Positions 30,301-37,673 of a stretch of DNA of 64,000 nt are shown here, one piece after another (position 1 is the stretch's first letter; each line of letters begins with the position of its first letter). Under the pieces are notes generated by a model. That model made no database searches. It saw only the letters and a list, made by a program, of their open reading frames with translations, and was not told where the DNA came from. The stretch comes from Rudanella lutea DSM 19387 (GTDB taxonomy: Bacteria > Bacteroidota > Bacteroidia > Cytophagales > Spirosomataceae), in NCBI RefSeq assembly GCF_000383955.1, contig NZ_KB913013.1:1518277-1582276 (forward strand), given 5' to 3'. The position numbers and the translations under genes are program-made.

Positions 30301-30816
30301 TTGGTTGTACAGCTGATAAGGACTGTCCAGAGGCTATACCAAGCCAACAAACAACCGTTCGATCCTGCCCTTTCGCTGGGTGTAATTACCCCCTATCGCA
30401 ACCAGATCGCCTTAATCCGCCATTTATTGGATCAGGCTCAGATATCTGATCACGACAAGATTATGATCGACACCGTAGAGAGATTTCAGGGGTCAGAGCG
30501 TGATGTGATTATCTACTCATTCAGTGTGAACACCCCGCGGCAGGTGCTACAGCTCCCGAATCTGACCAGCGACGGGCGTGTTGACCGTAAACTAAACGTA
30601 GCCCTGACACGCGCCCGCGAGCAGTTTATTGGTATTGGCAACCCGGATTTATTATCGGCCAACTCCTTGTTTAGTCAAGTCATCAGCTGGGCCCGACAGG
30701 AAGGAGGATATATACAGGAATCAATTCAAATGGTACTTGACAACAGCGTGTCGATACCAGACAAGGTATCTGTGACAGATATTCCACCTGTTTCTGAAAC
30801 TCCCTTACCCTTCTGA
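27325..30816 (+). CDS. Dna2-like PD-(D/E)XK nuclease fused to SF1 (UPF1/Dna2-type) helicase
   Basis: An 1163-residue protein. After a helical N-terminal region (1-330) it carries a Cas4/Dna2-like nuclease core: D360 in GRLDLF, E375 and K377 in IVELKSG, and Q396 to Y400 in FAQATLY. The C-terminal half is a superfamily 1 helicase with Walker A GPPGTGKT (713-720), Walker B VDEAS (D825, E826), motif III GDDKQLPAI, motif V RFQGSERD (about 1052) and motif VI ALTRAR (about 1094). Such proteins process flapped or branched nucleic acid in repair, and related nuclease-helicases occur in anti-phage systems. The gene stands alone on the plus strand and ends 63 bp from the convergent RtcR-like gene. No sigma54 promoter was found before it. 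Confidence 0.88.
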   Translation: MTETYSSAALYFDEIKQAHQQIPLLKDRYPRFRTILEGVCKDLTRDDGLHFANLFGRLSYLCQRENFDREANTMAHRIRMQANKVLHQNLNPSETEYQQDLRALCQTIARLYRTHIPAHLAVLLPTATSGSRRVSIRPVHKSRTIPKMRVEISQIQDNLLLCSQEDDVNSDAELLKVRVNVAQTNDLFRQSVSHFWVGAQLNLLQVNLNSEGYYTPQYIILEPDYLVDVTSVAECFTNYATTPLLYLLNRFFPKTQSKPILLGNLANLMIDRMMHRTEVPQSFMDMLKQSFRETPLAYATCEDIAEQTKMQEFVKEAQQHFQNIEQTIQQQFPGQGIYAGTVILEPAFLCETYGLQGRLDLFQPHDVANPARIVELKSGSFFPSDSLPLPQNNFAQATLYRLMIQSAFALQPEQVQPSILYSKLALESLKYAPYLQTWEKKVLDMRNQIVAVEYELARDKSGKYLNTYLETLLPERHPAAPPFFTNKLRNLHEPIRKATPTERCYFNAFVRFIAEEHLITKIGNAGHEVSSGQAALWANEFEVKQEAYEILYNLTILNNQIHTPERTIVFQRDPQIGGFVNFRTGDLCVLYPRKPNDSQATICNNQTLKGTILKLTKEEVTVKFRYQQRNPHFLTQHTHWALEHDTLDSNFATQYQSLFAFLKAQPDRRSLLLGLRPPETRTAFTYQNPDLRPEQVQLVRDALAANDYYLLVGPPGTGKTSRVLRAMVQKLYENPSANVLLLAYTNRAVDEICMAIRELPFTRIGTTAHPDFRGNLLENQIAQATTRQQVLNILEGHRIFVSTMASLASRPELFKLKQFDVAIVDEASQILEPQLIGLLARPEVKKFILIGDDKQLPAIVQQSDKRAETDIAELNAIGLHTLKNSLFERLLARTDAQGWTWARGTLTFQGRMHEQIASFANTYFYDNQLNTIRPEQQAPLVSRYLRFDQTQPLERLLASRRVIFFPSMPDHTDKPTRARSHTGPKSHLYEAKLVVQLIRTVQRLYQANKQPFDPALSLGVITPYRNQIALIRHLLDQAQISDHDKIMIDTVERFQGSERDVIIYSFSVNTPRQVLQLPNLTSDGRVDRKLNVALTRAREQFIGIGNPDLLSANSLFSQVISWARQEGGYIQESIQMVLDNSVSIPDKVSVTDIPPVSETPLPF

Positions 30817-30879
30817 TCCAAAGTATAACCCAAACTACTGGCAATAATTAGTAGGAGTTGGCAAAACTGTCCATCCCCA

Positions 30880-32331
30880 CTAATTATTTCCAGTTTCAAT
30901 TCCATAGCCCGCAATCTTGGCCGTCAGGGTATTGATAGACCCGTAGCCCAACGCCTTGCAGGCCTGCGATTTGTTGCCCCCGAAGTAAGCCAATGCCCGT
31001 TGGATGAGCTGTTTTTCGTGGGCCTGCCAATCGAACGTACTCCCCTGAGTGGATGGTGTCAGGAGCCAACCGGGCAGGTCGGCCTCCTCGGCAACGTCTC
31101 CGGCAAAGACATACAGCGACTCGATCAGGTTTTCGAGTTCGCGCACATTGCCCGGAAACAGATAGCCGTCCAGGTGTTTCCAGACAGCGGGCGCCAATTT
31201 GAGGGGCTTGGGTCGCTTAAATACTTTCCCTTTCGTTTTCAGAAAATGCTCGATCAACGCCCGCTTGTCGGCCACACCCCGCTCGGCCAGGGTAGGCAGG
31301 TGTAGCTCAGCCACCGAGAGCCGGTAAAGCAAATCCCACCGAAACTGCCCCGCTTCGCAGGCATCGCGCAGGTTCCGGTGCGTAGCCGCTATGATTCGAA
31401 CGTTCGTTTTTCGGGACTTGGTGGCTCCTACGGGCGTAAACTCCCCCTCCTGCAACACGCGCAGAAGCGTTTGCTGCATGTAGGGCGAAATGTCGCCGAT
31501 CTCGTCCAGAAACAGGGTGCCTTCGCGGGCGGCATCGAAAAACCCCTCCGTTTTCTTTTCGGCCCCCGTAAAAGCCCCTTTTTCGTACCCAAACAGACGC
31601 GATTCGAGCAGGGTGTCGCCCAAGGCCGAGCAGTTGACCGCTACAAAAGGCCCCGCCGATCGGTGCGACTGCCGGTGGATGTACCGGGCCAAATGCTCTT
31701 TACCACTCCCACTCGCGCCGTGAATTAGCCCCGTGACCCGGTCGGTTTGGGCCAGTTTGGCCGCCCGGTCGTACACAGGCTGAAGAGCCGATGTAATGAG
31801 GTATTCGTCGGTGCCCGCTTTGGCTTCTTTTGTTTGCAGACCCTCCCGAATCACAATCGATACCGGCACCGCCGACCGTTCCGTATCAACCACCATCAGC
31901 TCGGGCCGTTTGGTTTTCGTGAACTGCGGAGCGCGGGTTTGCAGCAGGCGCGTCGGGAGCGACAGACTTGTGTGGCACAGATACCAGGCCACCTGCATAG
32001 CCGGCGTACCGGGCGAAATAAACAGATCGATCTGATCGGCCTCCGATAAACTCAGCAACAGCGCTTCGACCTTCGTCTTGATGTCGGGCATATCAATCGG
32101 ATCGGCAACGCGCATGCCCCTACCCTCGATCTGACGGCCCGGAAAATCGAGCAACAACCTGTTAATGAGCCGGTCGAGCCGGGGGTCTTCGTCCGGAGCC
32201 GCCGACGACAGGATCAGGTGCCGGTCGTGCTCAAAAAAGTACTGATGAAACTGATAGGTTGGCCCATCCGTGCGGATCTCGTTGCCGGCAAAGTCATTGC
32301 TAAATGCGTACCACGACACCAGGGCCTTCAT
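30880..32331 (-). CDS. RtcR-like sigma54 activator with N-terminal CARF-like sensor
   Basis: A 483-residue regulator with three parts. Residues 1-165 resemble the CARF domain of RtcR: DQIDLFISPGTPAMQVAWYL (about 99-118) followed by LPTRLLQT aligns with the ITTGTHVAQ and LPARLIQS region of E. coli RtcR as I recall it. Residues 178-405 are a sigma54-interacting AAA+ domain with Walker A GASGSGKE (205-212), the sigma54 contact loop GAFTGA (252-257) and Walker B TLFLDEIGD (272-280). The C-terminus is an HTH (GGNKSQACKALGYGSINTL). RtcR of E. coli is switched on by damaged-RNA ligands and drives rtcBA. Neither gene is present here. A sigma54 promoter lies about 120 bp away, pointing in the opposite direction. 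Confidence 0.9.
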   Translation of the reverse strand: MKALVSWYAFSNDFAGNEIRTDGPTYQFHQYFFEHDRHLILSSAAPDEDPRLDRLINRLLLDFPGRQIEGRGMRVADPIDMPDIKTKVEALLLSLSEADQIDLFISPGTPAMQVAWYLCHTSLSLPTRLLQTRAPQFTKTKRPELMVVDTERSAVPVSIVIREGLQTKEAKAGTDEYLITSALQPVYDRAAKLAQTDRVTGLIHGASGSGKEHLARYIHRQSHRSAGPFVAVNCSALGDTLLESRLFGYEKGAFTGAEKKTEGFFDAAREGTLFLDEIGDISPYMQQTLLRVLQEGEFTPVGATKSRKTNVRIIAATHRNLRDACEAGQFRWDLLYRLSVAELHLPTLAERGVADKRALIEHFLKTKGKVFKRPKPLKLAPAVWKHLDGYLFPGNVRELENLIESLYVFAGDVAEEADLPGWLLTPSTQGSTFDWQAHEKQLIQRALAYFGGNKSQACKALGYGSINTLTAKIAGYGIETGNN

Positions 32332-32383
32332 AATCTAGCTGTTTTTGAGCCTCATATAGAGTGCCCCATTTTTATCAATTATT

Positions 32384-32406
32384 GACAGTACTTTTCAAGT
32401 ATCGAC
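32384..32406. promoter_or_regulatory. Candidate upstream activator site (dyad) for the RtcR-like protein
   Basis: An inverted repeat with half-site GNCNNTACTT, spacer TTC and the mirrored half AAGTANNGNC is centred about 57 bp upstream of the -24 element. It sits between the regulator gene and the sigma54 promoter, where an enhancer-binding protein would be expected to bind. The site is AT-rich and was found by eye, so the assignment is tentative. Confidence 0.5.
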
Positions 32407-32449
32407 AAATATAGACGAATAAATCACTTAAAAAACGACCTTTTTCCGG

Positions 32450-32466
32450 TTGGCACGAATATGGCC
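32450..32466 (+). promoter_or_regulatory. Sigma54 (-24/-12) promoter
   Basis: TTGGCACGAATATGGCC matches the consensus YTGGCACGNNNNTTGCW, with the GG at 32452-32453 and the GC at 32464-32465 exactly 12 bp apart. Within the TGGCACG and TTGC blocks the only mismatch is G for the second T of TTGC. Transcription would start near 32477 on the plus strand. The divergent neighbour encodes a sigma54 activator with an intact GAFTGA loop, which supports the call. Confidence 0.75.
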
Positions 32467-32476
32467 TATTCAATCG

Positions 32477-32665
32477 TGTACGTTCAGAAGATGCCTCAGG
32501 CTTTCTGGCTATACCACACCGAGTTACATAACCCATATACACGGCCCCCGTGGGTCGGTCATCATCCGCTGCGCCTGCTTTGCGGCCCGCTATATCCACA
32601 CCAATACCTGACTGTTGGTGGGTGCGCGGAACGACCGGCCTACCGGGGCCGTGTTTGAAATCGTT
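32477..32665 (+). ncRNA. Candidate sigma54-driven structured RNA next to the RtcR-like gene
   Basis: The transcript predicted from the sigma54 promoter would first form a small hairpin at 32484-32508 (CAGAA with TTCTG, then GCC with GGC). It would then form a long stem between 32539-32560 and 32633-32654: 22 positions, of which one is a C-C mismatch and two are G-U. The 72-nt apex can form further helices, for example CACCAA (32599-32604) with TTGGTG (32615-32620) and CCGC (32566-32569) with GCGG (32626-32629), suggesting a branched fold. The only ORF across it starts at 32461, inside the promoter, so it could not be translated from this transcript. The 3' end is uncertain; a T-rich tail follows the stem. 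An alternative is a structured 5' leader of the M15-like gene at 32754. Confidence 0.6.
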
Positions 32666-32753
32666 TATTAATTTGGGGTTCTGGTTTATTGTAGGTCATG
32701 TTCCAGAATCCACCCCGAATGCCTATGTTCGACCACCCAACCCTTTGTTCTCC

Positions 32754-33185
32754 ATGCGAATCGTCGCTAGTGTTTTGGGCCTTGTGCTTTTTCTGGTGGG
32801 TGTCTATGCTGCCATCAGCTACAGCGGGCTGAGTCCGCGGGTCTGGCAAAAGAAACGCCTGCTCGACCGCTACCTCACTGCGCGGGGGTATCGAACCCAC
32901 TACATACTGCTATCGGGCTACCGACCGCCCTGGCTCAACCGGCTCATGCCCTTGTCGGCCCGCAAAAGTGTGCATCAGCAGGGGCAGGCCATCGACCTAC
33001 TCGTGTTCGACATCAACGGTAACCACCGCTTCGACCCGGCCGACTTGCGGATTCTCTCCGACGCACTCGATCACCTCGACAGCCAACACCCGCGCTACCG
33101 GGGCGGTGTGGGCTTGTACCGTCAATCGTTTCCGCGCATGTTGCACTTCGACGTATCGGGTCGGCATCGGCACTGGGATTATTGA
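32754..33185 (+). CDS. Small M15/DUF882-like peptidase domain protein, membrane-anchored
   Basis: A 143-residue protein when started at 32754 (MRIVASVLGLVLFLVGVYAA, a membrane anchor or signal). The open frame reaches back to 32550, but that would run through the hairpin region. The body shows LSGYRPPWLN, SVHQQGQAIDLLVFD and GGVGLYRQSFPRMLHFDV, which are the zinc-site His/Asp and terminal H-x-D arrangement of the M15 peptidase family (D-Ala-D-Ala carboxypeptidase-like or murein endopeptidase). A role in peptidoglycan trimming is likely. Whether it is read through from the sigma54 promoter is open. Confidence 0.75.
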   Translation: MRIVASVLGLVLFLVGVYAAISYSGLSPRVWQKKRLLDRYLTARGYRTHYILLSGYRPPWLNRLMPLSARKSVHQQGQAIDLLVFDINGNHRFDPADLRILSDALDHLDSQHPRYRGGVGLYRQSFPRMLHFDVSGRHRHWDY

Positions 33186-33204
33186 AGGGGGTAATATTCA
33201 AAAC

Positions 33205-33240
33205 AAAAAGCCGCTTGCAAGAAATTGCAAGCGGCTTTTT
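33205..33240. terminator. Perfect bidirectional terminator
   Basis: A 16-bp perfect stem with a GAAA loop (AAAAAGCCGCTTGCAA and its complement) is flanked by A and T runs, so it works on both strands. It ends the M15-like gene on the plus strand. Before the island inserted, it would also have followed the tRNA-Asn gene on the minus strand. Confidence 0.92.
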
Positions 33241-33245
33241 GTTTT

Positions 33246-33293
33246 GGGCTCCCGAAGCTGGGCTCGAACCAGCGACCCTCTGATTAACAGTCA
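33246..33293. repeat. Left attachment repeat (attL), 3' half of tRNA-Asn
   Basis: These 48 bp are identical to 40987-41034, which is the anticodon-to-3' end part of the intact tRNA-Asn gene. The D-arm and 5' half are missing here, so this is not a functional tRNA. Together the two copies bound the 7.7-kb integrative element. Confidence 0.95.
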
Positions 33294-33418
33294 TACTTTC
33301 CAGTTTATCTCATTTTATCTGATTTTTCTTTATTTAATATAAGTATCTGATTTTTAGATAATTAAATCAAAGGAAACATTGTATTTGTTTTGACTTTATG
33401 TATCTTTACCATCAAATC

Positions 33419-33438
33419 ATGTGCAAATTATGTGCAAA
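33419..33438 (+). repeat. 20-bp repeat, left copy (candidate integrase arm site)
   Basis: ATGTGCAAATTATGTGCAAA occurs here and again, in the same orientation, at 40920-40939. Each copy is itself a tandem of the 9-mer ATGTGCAAA. It lies 126 bp inside the left att repeat and just before the integrase start codon, consistent with an arm-type binding site and with integrase autoregulation. Confidence 0.75.
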
Positions 33439-33442
33439 TATT

Positions 33443-34705
33443 ATGAAAATTTCCAAGCCAATCGTTACAGCATTTCTTGATACACGTAGAAGCAAGAAGG
33501 ATGGTCTGTATCCCTTAAAATTGCGGGTTACTCATAAGGGCGAACGCCTGTACATACCGCTTAACGCTGACTATAGCAAAGAGTCTTGGGAAGCTGCATT
33601 AAAACCAAAGGGAGGAGGGTCAAAGATTCAAGACATAAGAAATCTTAAGTCTAAGATTGAAGCGGATGCCAATGAAATCATTGACAACATGAAGTACTTT
33701 TCATTCAATGAATTTGAATCCCGATTTGTTCGCCACAATTCATCTACTTTTACCAACCAAGTGATTTCAGATGATGTTTACACAGCAATCAAGAGTTACG
33801 CGGATGAAAAGTTGAACAATGGCCAAGCATCTACTGGACTTAGTTATGAAAGTTTACTTTCTTCCTTAAAGCGATTTAGAAAGAATAAGCCTATTGCATT
33901 CGGTGAAATCTCAGTACCCTTCCTGAACGATTATCAGAAATTTATGGAAACGAAAGGTCGTTCTGATGGCGGAGGGCAAAACACCAGTGGTATAGGTATC
34001 TATATGAGGAATCTACGAGCTATCGTGAAAAGGGCAATAAAAGTCGGCATCCTACAAGAAGATGAATACCCATTTGGTAAAGGGAAATATGAAATACCGG
34101 GTGGTACGAACTTCAAACGACCTTTAACTATTGAGAATATTAAAGCTATTTGGAGCTATGAATTACCGCAAGGCAGCACTTCGGCAAGGAATAGAGATTT
34201 GTTTATCTTTTCCTATTTATGTAATGGAATGAATCTTAAAGATATTTTCCAACTAAGATGGACTAACATTCAAGATGACGTTATGTACTTCATCAGAGCG
34301 AAGACATCAAGAACCAAAAACCAGCCCCAACCGATTCGGGTGATACTCATCCCTGAAGCCTTAGAAATCATCGAACGGTGGAGCAATCAAGATAAGTCAA
34401 AGGATGCTTACGTTTTTGACTTTCTAAAGCCAGAAATGACACCTATTCAAATACGATATGCAATCGGTGGTTACACTAAAAGGATTAATAAGGATATACA
34501 GAAGGTTGCTAAGGCCCTCGGTATTACCAACCATGTAACAACTTATTATGCAAGACATTCATTCGTTTCGAGACTAATTCAAACAGGGGTTCGACTGACG
34601 GAAATTAAAGACCTGATAGGCCACTCTGATATAAGAATGACAGAACAATATGCAGCAACGTTAGACGAGAGTAACCAGAGAGTTTATGTTCAAAATCTCC
34701 TTTAA
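33443..34705 (+). CDS. Tyrosine recombinase/integrase, Bacteroidota mobile-element type
   Basis: A 420-residue site-specific recombinase. I chose 33443 as start (MKISKPIVTAFLDTRRSKK) because the longer frame from 33398 would translate through the 20-bp repeat. The N-terminus is an arm-DNA-binding domain (DGLYPLKLRVTHKGERLYIPLN), followed by a SAM-like core-binding domain and a catalytic domain from about residue 215. The catalytic end shows YYARHSFVSRLIQ, IKDLIGHSDIRMTEQYA, giving the H-x-x-R and the nucleophilic Tyr. It should catalyse insertion into and excision from tRNA-Asn. A short hairpin (ATTGTT/AACAAT) follows the stop. Confidence 0.95.
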   Translation: MKISKPIVTAFLDTRRSKKDGLYPLKLRVTHKGERLYIPLNADYSKESWEAALKPKGGGSKIQDIRNLKSKIEADANEIIDNMKYFSFNEFESRFVRHNSSTFTNQVISDDVYTAIKSYADEKLNNGQASTGLSYESLLSSLKRFRKNKPIAFGEISVPFLNDYQKFMETKGRSDGGGQNTSGIGIYMRNLRAIVKRAIKVGILQEDEYPFGKGKYEIPGGTNFKRPLTIENIKAIWSYELPQGSTSARNRDLFIFSYLCNGMNLKDIFQLRWTNIQDDVMYFIRAKTSRTKNQPQPIRVILIPEALEIIERWSNQDKSKDAYVFDFLKPEMTPIQIRYAIGGYTKRINKDIQKVAKALGITNHVTTYYARHSFVSRLIQTGVRLTEIKDLIGHSDIRMTEQYAATLDESNQRVYVQNLL

Positions 34706-35009
34706 ATTGTTGTTCAACAATAAAATGATATCCGAAATTTGGTAGGTTTGCTAAGGCTTCATCACAAGGCTCTTGTTAGACGGATTTAGTTCTGAAATAC
34801 CTGTTCAAGCTCAGAAAGTACATTATTTTAGCCTGATTCGTGCCTGTTAGGTATACTGTCAGACCCATTTACTCTAATTCTCTCACATAATCAAGAACAA
34901 TGCAATAAAGTAATTACAATTACATTAAATTATAATGATTTATGTTTAAGACAGCAGCCTATTAGTTGCTCATTATTTAACTCAGAATCTAAGGTTAAAA
35001 GTAACAATA
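34706..35009. other. Intergenic region inside the element, no gene
   Basis: This 304-bp AT-rich gap lies between the convergent integrase and PHP/SMC genes. Apart from a weak hairpin right after the integrase stop (34706-34721) I see no RNA gene, ORF or repeat in it. Confidence 0.6.
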
Positions 35010-37673
35010 CTAATGTTTCCAATTATCATATATCATTTTTCTATGATTGAAGGCCTCTTTCCCGCCTTCCATTATACTAACTATTCGAGATTGGATAAAC
35101 AAATCGTCAATACTACCAGAACTCAGCCTTATTTCTGACTTAGATTCATCAACTTGAAAGTTACAAGCAAAAATTTGCTCACAGTCCCCTAATACAGGTA
35201 TATTTGGGTTGTGTGTTGCGAAGATAAACTGAGTTTTACTTTTTAACTTTTTTAGCTCGGCTATTACATCCTCATATATGGTTTGGTTATCTAAGTCATC
35301 TTCTGGCTGATCAATAAGAATCAAATCATTCTCCTTCAACGACAAAATAAATAAAATAACAGCGGATGCACGTTGCCCAAGAGAATGATCTTTAAGAGGC
35401 CTATCTTTATAATAAATGTTATATTTATCAGCTACTCGAAATGTTAGGAATTCGCTTGCACGCTCTCTAAATTTCCCTATAAACTTTGGCAAAAAGTCGC
35501 TATTTGAAAGAATAGATTTAATCTTAGAATTATCAATTCGTAAGTCGTTATAGACTTCAACAAGATCTTGGTACTCTGAAACAATCATACTTATGTTTTT
35601 ATCTGATATATTTGTCCCTCTTAATGCGTCTTTTAAATAATCTTTAAAACGGTCTTTGTTTCCTTTAAAATCAACTGCCAGACGTACAGAAGTTTGACTT
35701 AGATTAATTTTATCAATCTCCTTCTTTACAATCTCATATTCTTTGTACCAAAGCTTTTTCAGATCAGCTAATGCCTCTTTAAGTTTCGACCTTAATTCGA
35801 CTTTTTTCGTATTAAGCCTACTAACTTCCTCTAAATCAATATTAATTTTATTTAATTCATTCGACAAAGTAATATAAGTATCAGGATTTAAGGTTGGAAT
35901 ATCAATAGTTCGCTTTATTTCAGAAAATTCCTGCTTCAAACTATCAAAATGAGCGATGAATTGTAGCTCAATTTGTTTAATTTTTTCCCTTTCGGAATCA
36001 AGCTTATTTAATAATTCGCCAATTTGTTCAAATGTTGAATGAAAATTTCCGAATGACTTAAACACTTCATCAAATATTTCATTATTTTCTTTAGACTTAT
36101 AACTAATATAATCATCAAGGTTAAATGAATTGTCGGTCCATAACTCACGCAATTTACTAATAATCATTTCTTCAAAGGTTGACAATGCTGCTAACTTACT
36201 TTTATCCTTGTCAAACTCTACCTGTCTATTGAGTTTTTTGTCAACGCTATGTTGTTTATACGCCTTTTCTTTGATCTCGAGTTCAGCTTTTTTGGCTTTT
36301 AAATCTTGCTCCTTGCTAATTGTAGCATCAACCTTTTTGATTTCTCTTAACAAATCTTCTACTTCAAAGCATTTAATTTCAAGTTGCTGTTTAATATCTA
36401 TCGTTTTGTTTCCAATAAGCCTTCTTATAAGATCATCTGTTGAGGCCTCACTTCCAAGTTCAGATAGATCCTTTTGTCCAAAATATAAAGGATTTGAAAC
36501 AATTGAATCAACCTTCAAACTTTGTTGTAGCATTCCATCTAAATATATATTCGCAGATTCCCCAAAAATGCGCTCAACAGTAAATACTTGACCTTGACTA
36601 TCAATAATATCGGCACTCATTTTTCCACCACTTCCTAAAAGTTCTTGAACAATATTATTTTTATAATCATAGTCTTTCGTACTATGAGAGAGGGGAATAT
36701 CTAACAAATACCTTATAGATTCAAGGATTGATGACTTACCACTCCCTCTAATTCCTATTAAATTATTCATAGAAGAACTCAAGTAAACACTTTTATCTCC
36801 TAATCTTTTACTTACATAAGTGATTGATTTTATGTAAGGTCTCGAATGTAAAACTGGGTAAGCTAATAGTCTATTTTTATAATCTTTTAAAGCATATTTA
36901 ACAGCGTCAAAATTATAGTCACCAATTTTAAGATACGTTTTTTGAGTAACACCATCTATTTCATTTCCTTTACCAATCCCCTCAATTCCTTTATGAGCAC
37001 AATCAGTTCCTTCTACAAACGCAGGAACGTTATTATCTAAAATACTATTCAACTTACCAATGTTTCTATGAGTTCTAACTTTTTGTAATGCAATAACATT
37101 CTTCTTAAAAGAATCTAAATTTAAAAATTCACTTAGTCCCCTGCCCTCCAATTCTAAAAACAGTCCACTTGAATCATCAACATGAGCAAGCACTATAAAA
37201 TAGTCTTTTTTATATCGGTCTAATGCAAGGCATAATTCTTTCAGGTTATATATAGAGTTTACATCGTAGGGAGGTTTGTCAAAATTTGCCACGCCAGAAA
37301 ACGCCCCATTGATAAACTGTTGAATATAGTTATGGTTATTATCCATATTTATAATCCACTCTTCTTTAAAAACAATTAACGCATGAAGCCCTTTTCTGCC
37401 ATCGTTAATTGAAAGCTCAACTCCCGGCAATAAGTATATTTCCTTTTTAATTGCATTCTTTTTGAGTTCCCTGAACTCTATTTCATCAAATTTATTATGA
37501 TTGGTAATTACTCCAATCCGAATTTCTTCTTCTTCTAACTTATCTAAATAGTTTTTCACAAAGTAATTAGGGTCACCATCATATTTAAACTCTTCGTCTG
37601 CTTTTGTGTGAAGATGAAAGTCAGCCCGCAAGTAGTTAGAACCGTTTTCAAAAATTTTTAATTTATTAGCCAT
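35010..37673 (-). CDS. TrlF-like protein: PHP phosphoesterase domain fused to SMC-type ATPase
   Basis: An 887-residue protein. The N-terminal PHP domain (about 15-290) shows metal-site motifs DFHLHTKADE, ITNHN, LPGVELS, VLAHVDD and EGTDCAH. The ABC-type ATPase has Walker A GIRGSGKSS (about 315), a long coiled-coil insertion (about 435-690), the signature HSLGQRAS, Walker B LILIDQPEDDLDN and the H-loop ATHNPN. This matches the PHP-plus-AAA family annotated as TrlF-like, members of which occur in defence islands. As the largest cargo of the element it may protect the host against phages or rival DNA by nucleic-acid cleavage. That role is inferred from family context and not shown by the sequence. 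Confidence 0.85.
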   Translation of the reverse strand: MANKLKIFENGSNYLRADFHLHTKADEEFKYDGDPNYFVKNYLDKLEEEEIRIGVITNHNKFDEIEFRELKKNAIKKEIYLLPGVELSINDGRKGLHALIVFKEEWIINMDNNHNYIQQFINGAFSGVANFDKPPYDVNSIYNLKELCLALDRYKKDYFIVLAHVDDSSGLFLELEGRGLSEFLNLDSFKKNVIALQKVRTHRNIGKLNSILDNNVPAFVEGTDCAHKGIEGIGKGNEIDGVTQKTYLKIGDYNFDAVKYALKDYKNRLLAYPVLHSRPYIKSITYVSKRLGDKSVYLSSSMNNLIGIRGSGKSSILESIRYLLDIPLSHSTKDYDYKNNIVQELLGSGGKMSADIIDSQGQVFTVERIFGESANIYLDGMLQQSLKVDSIVSNPLYFGQKDLSELGSEASTDDLIRRLIGNKTIDIKQQLEIKCFEVEDLLREIKKVDATISKEQDLKAKKAELEIKEKAYKQHSVDKKLNRQVEFDKDKSKLAALSTFEEMIISKLRELWTDNSFNLDDYISYKSKENNEIFDEVFKSFGNFHSTFEQIGELLNKLDSEREKIKQIELQFIAHFDSLKQEFSEIKRTIDIPTLNPDTYITLSNELNKINIDLEEVSRLNTKKVELRSKLKEALADLKKLWYKEYEIVKKEIDKINLSQTSVRLAVDFKGNKDRFKDYLKDALRGTNISDKNISMIVSEYQDLVEVYNDLRIDNSKIKSILSNSDFLPKFIGKFRERASEFLTFRVADKYNIYYKDRPLKDHSLGQRASAVILFILSLKENDLILIDQPEDDLDNQTIYEDVIAELKKLKSKTQFIFATHNPNIPVLGDCEQIFACNFQVDESKSEIRLSSGSIDDLFIQSRIVSIMEGGKEAFNHRKMIYDNWKH

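Noticed and set aside
32461-32658. 65-codon ORF over the hairpin RNA
   Set aside because: Its ATG lies inside the -12 region of the sigma54 promoter, its composition is not protein-like, and both stem arms fall within it, so base pairing explains the sequence better.
32550-32753. Extended N-terminus of the M15-like protein
   Set aside because: The upstream part runs through the RNA stem and reads as unlikely protein. The ATG at 32754 starts a proper membrane anchor.
33246-33293. Second tRNA-Asn gene
   Set aside because: Only the 3' half is present. The D-arm and 5' acceptor strand are missing, so it is an att duplicate.
33398-33442. Longer integrase N-terminus
   Set aside because: It would translate through the 20-bp arm repeat (MCKLCAN), whereas the arm-binding domain starts properly at 33443.
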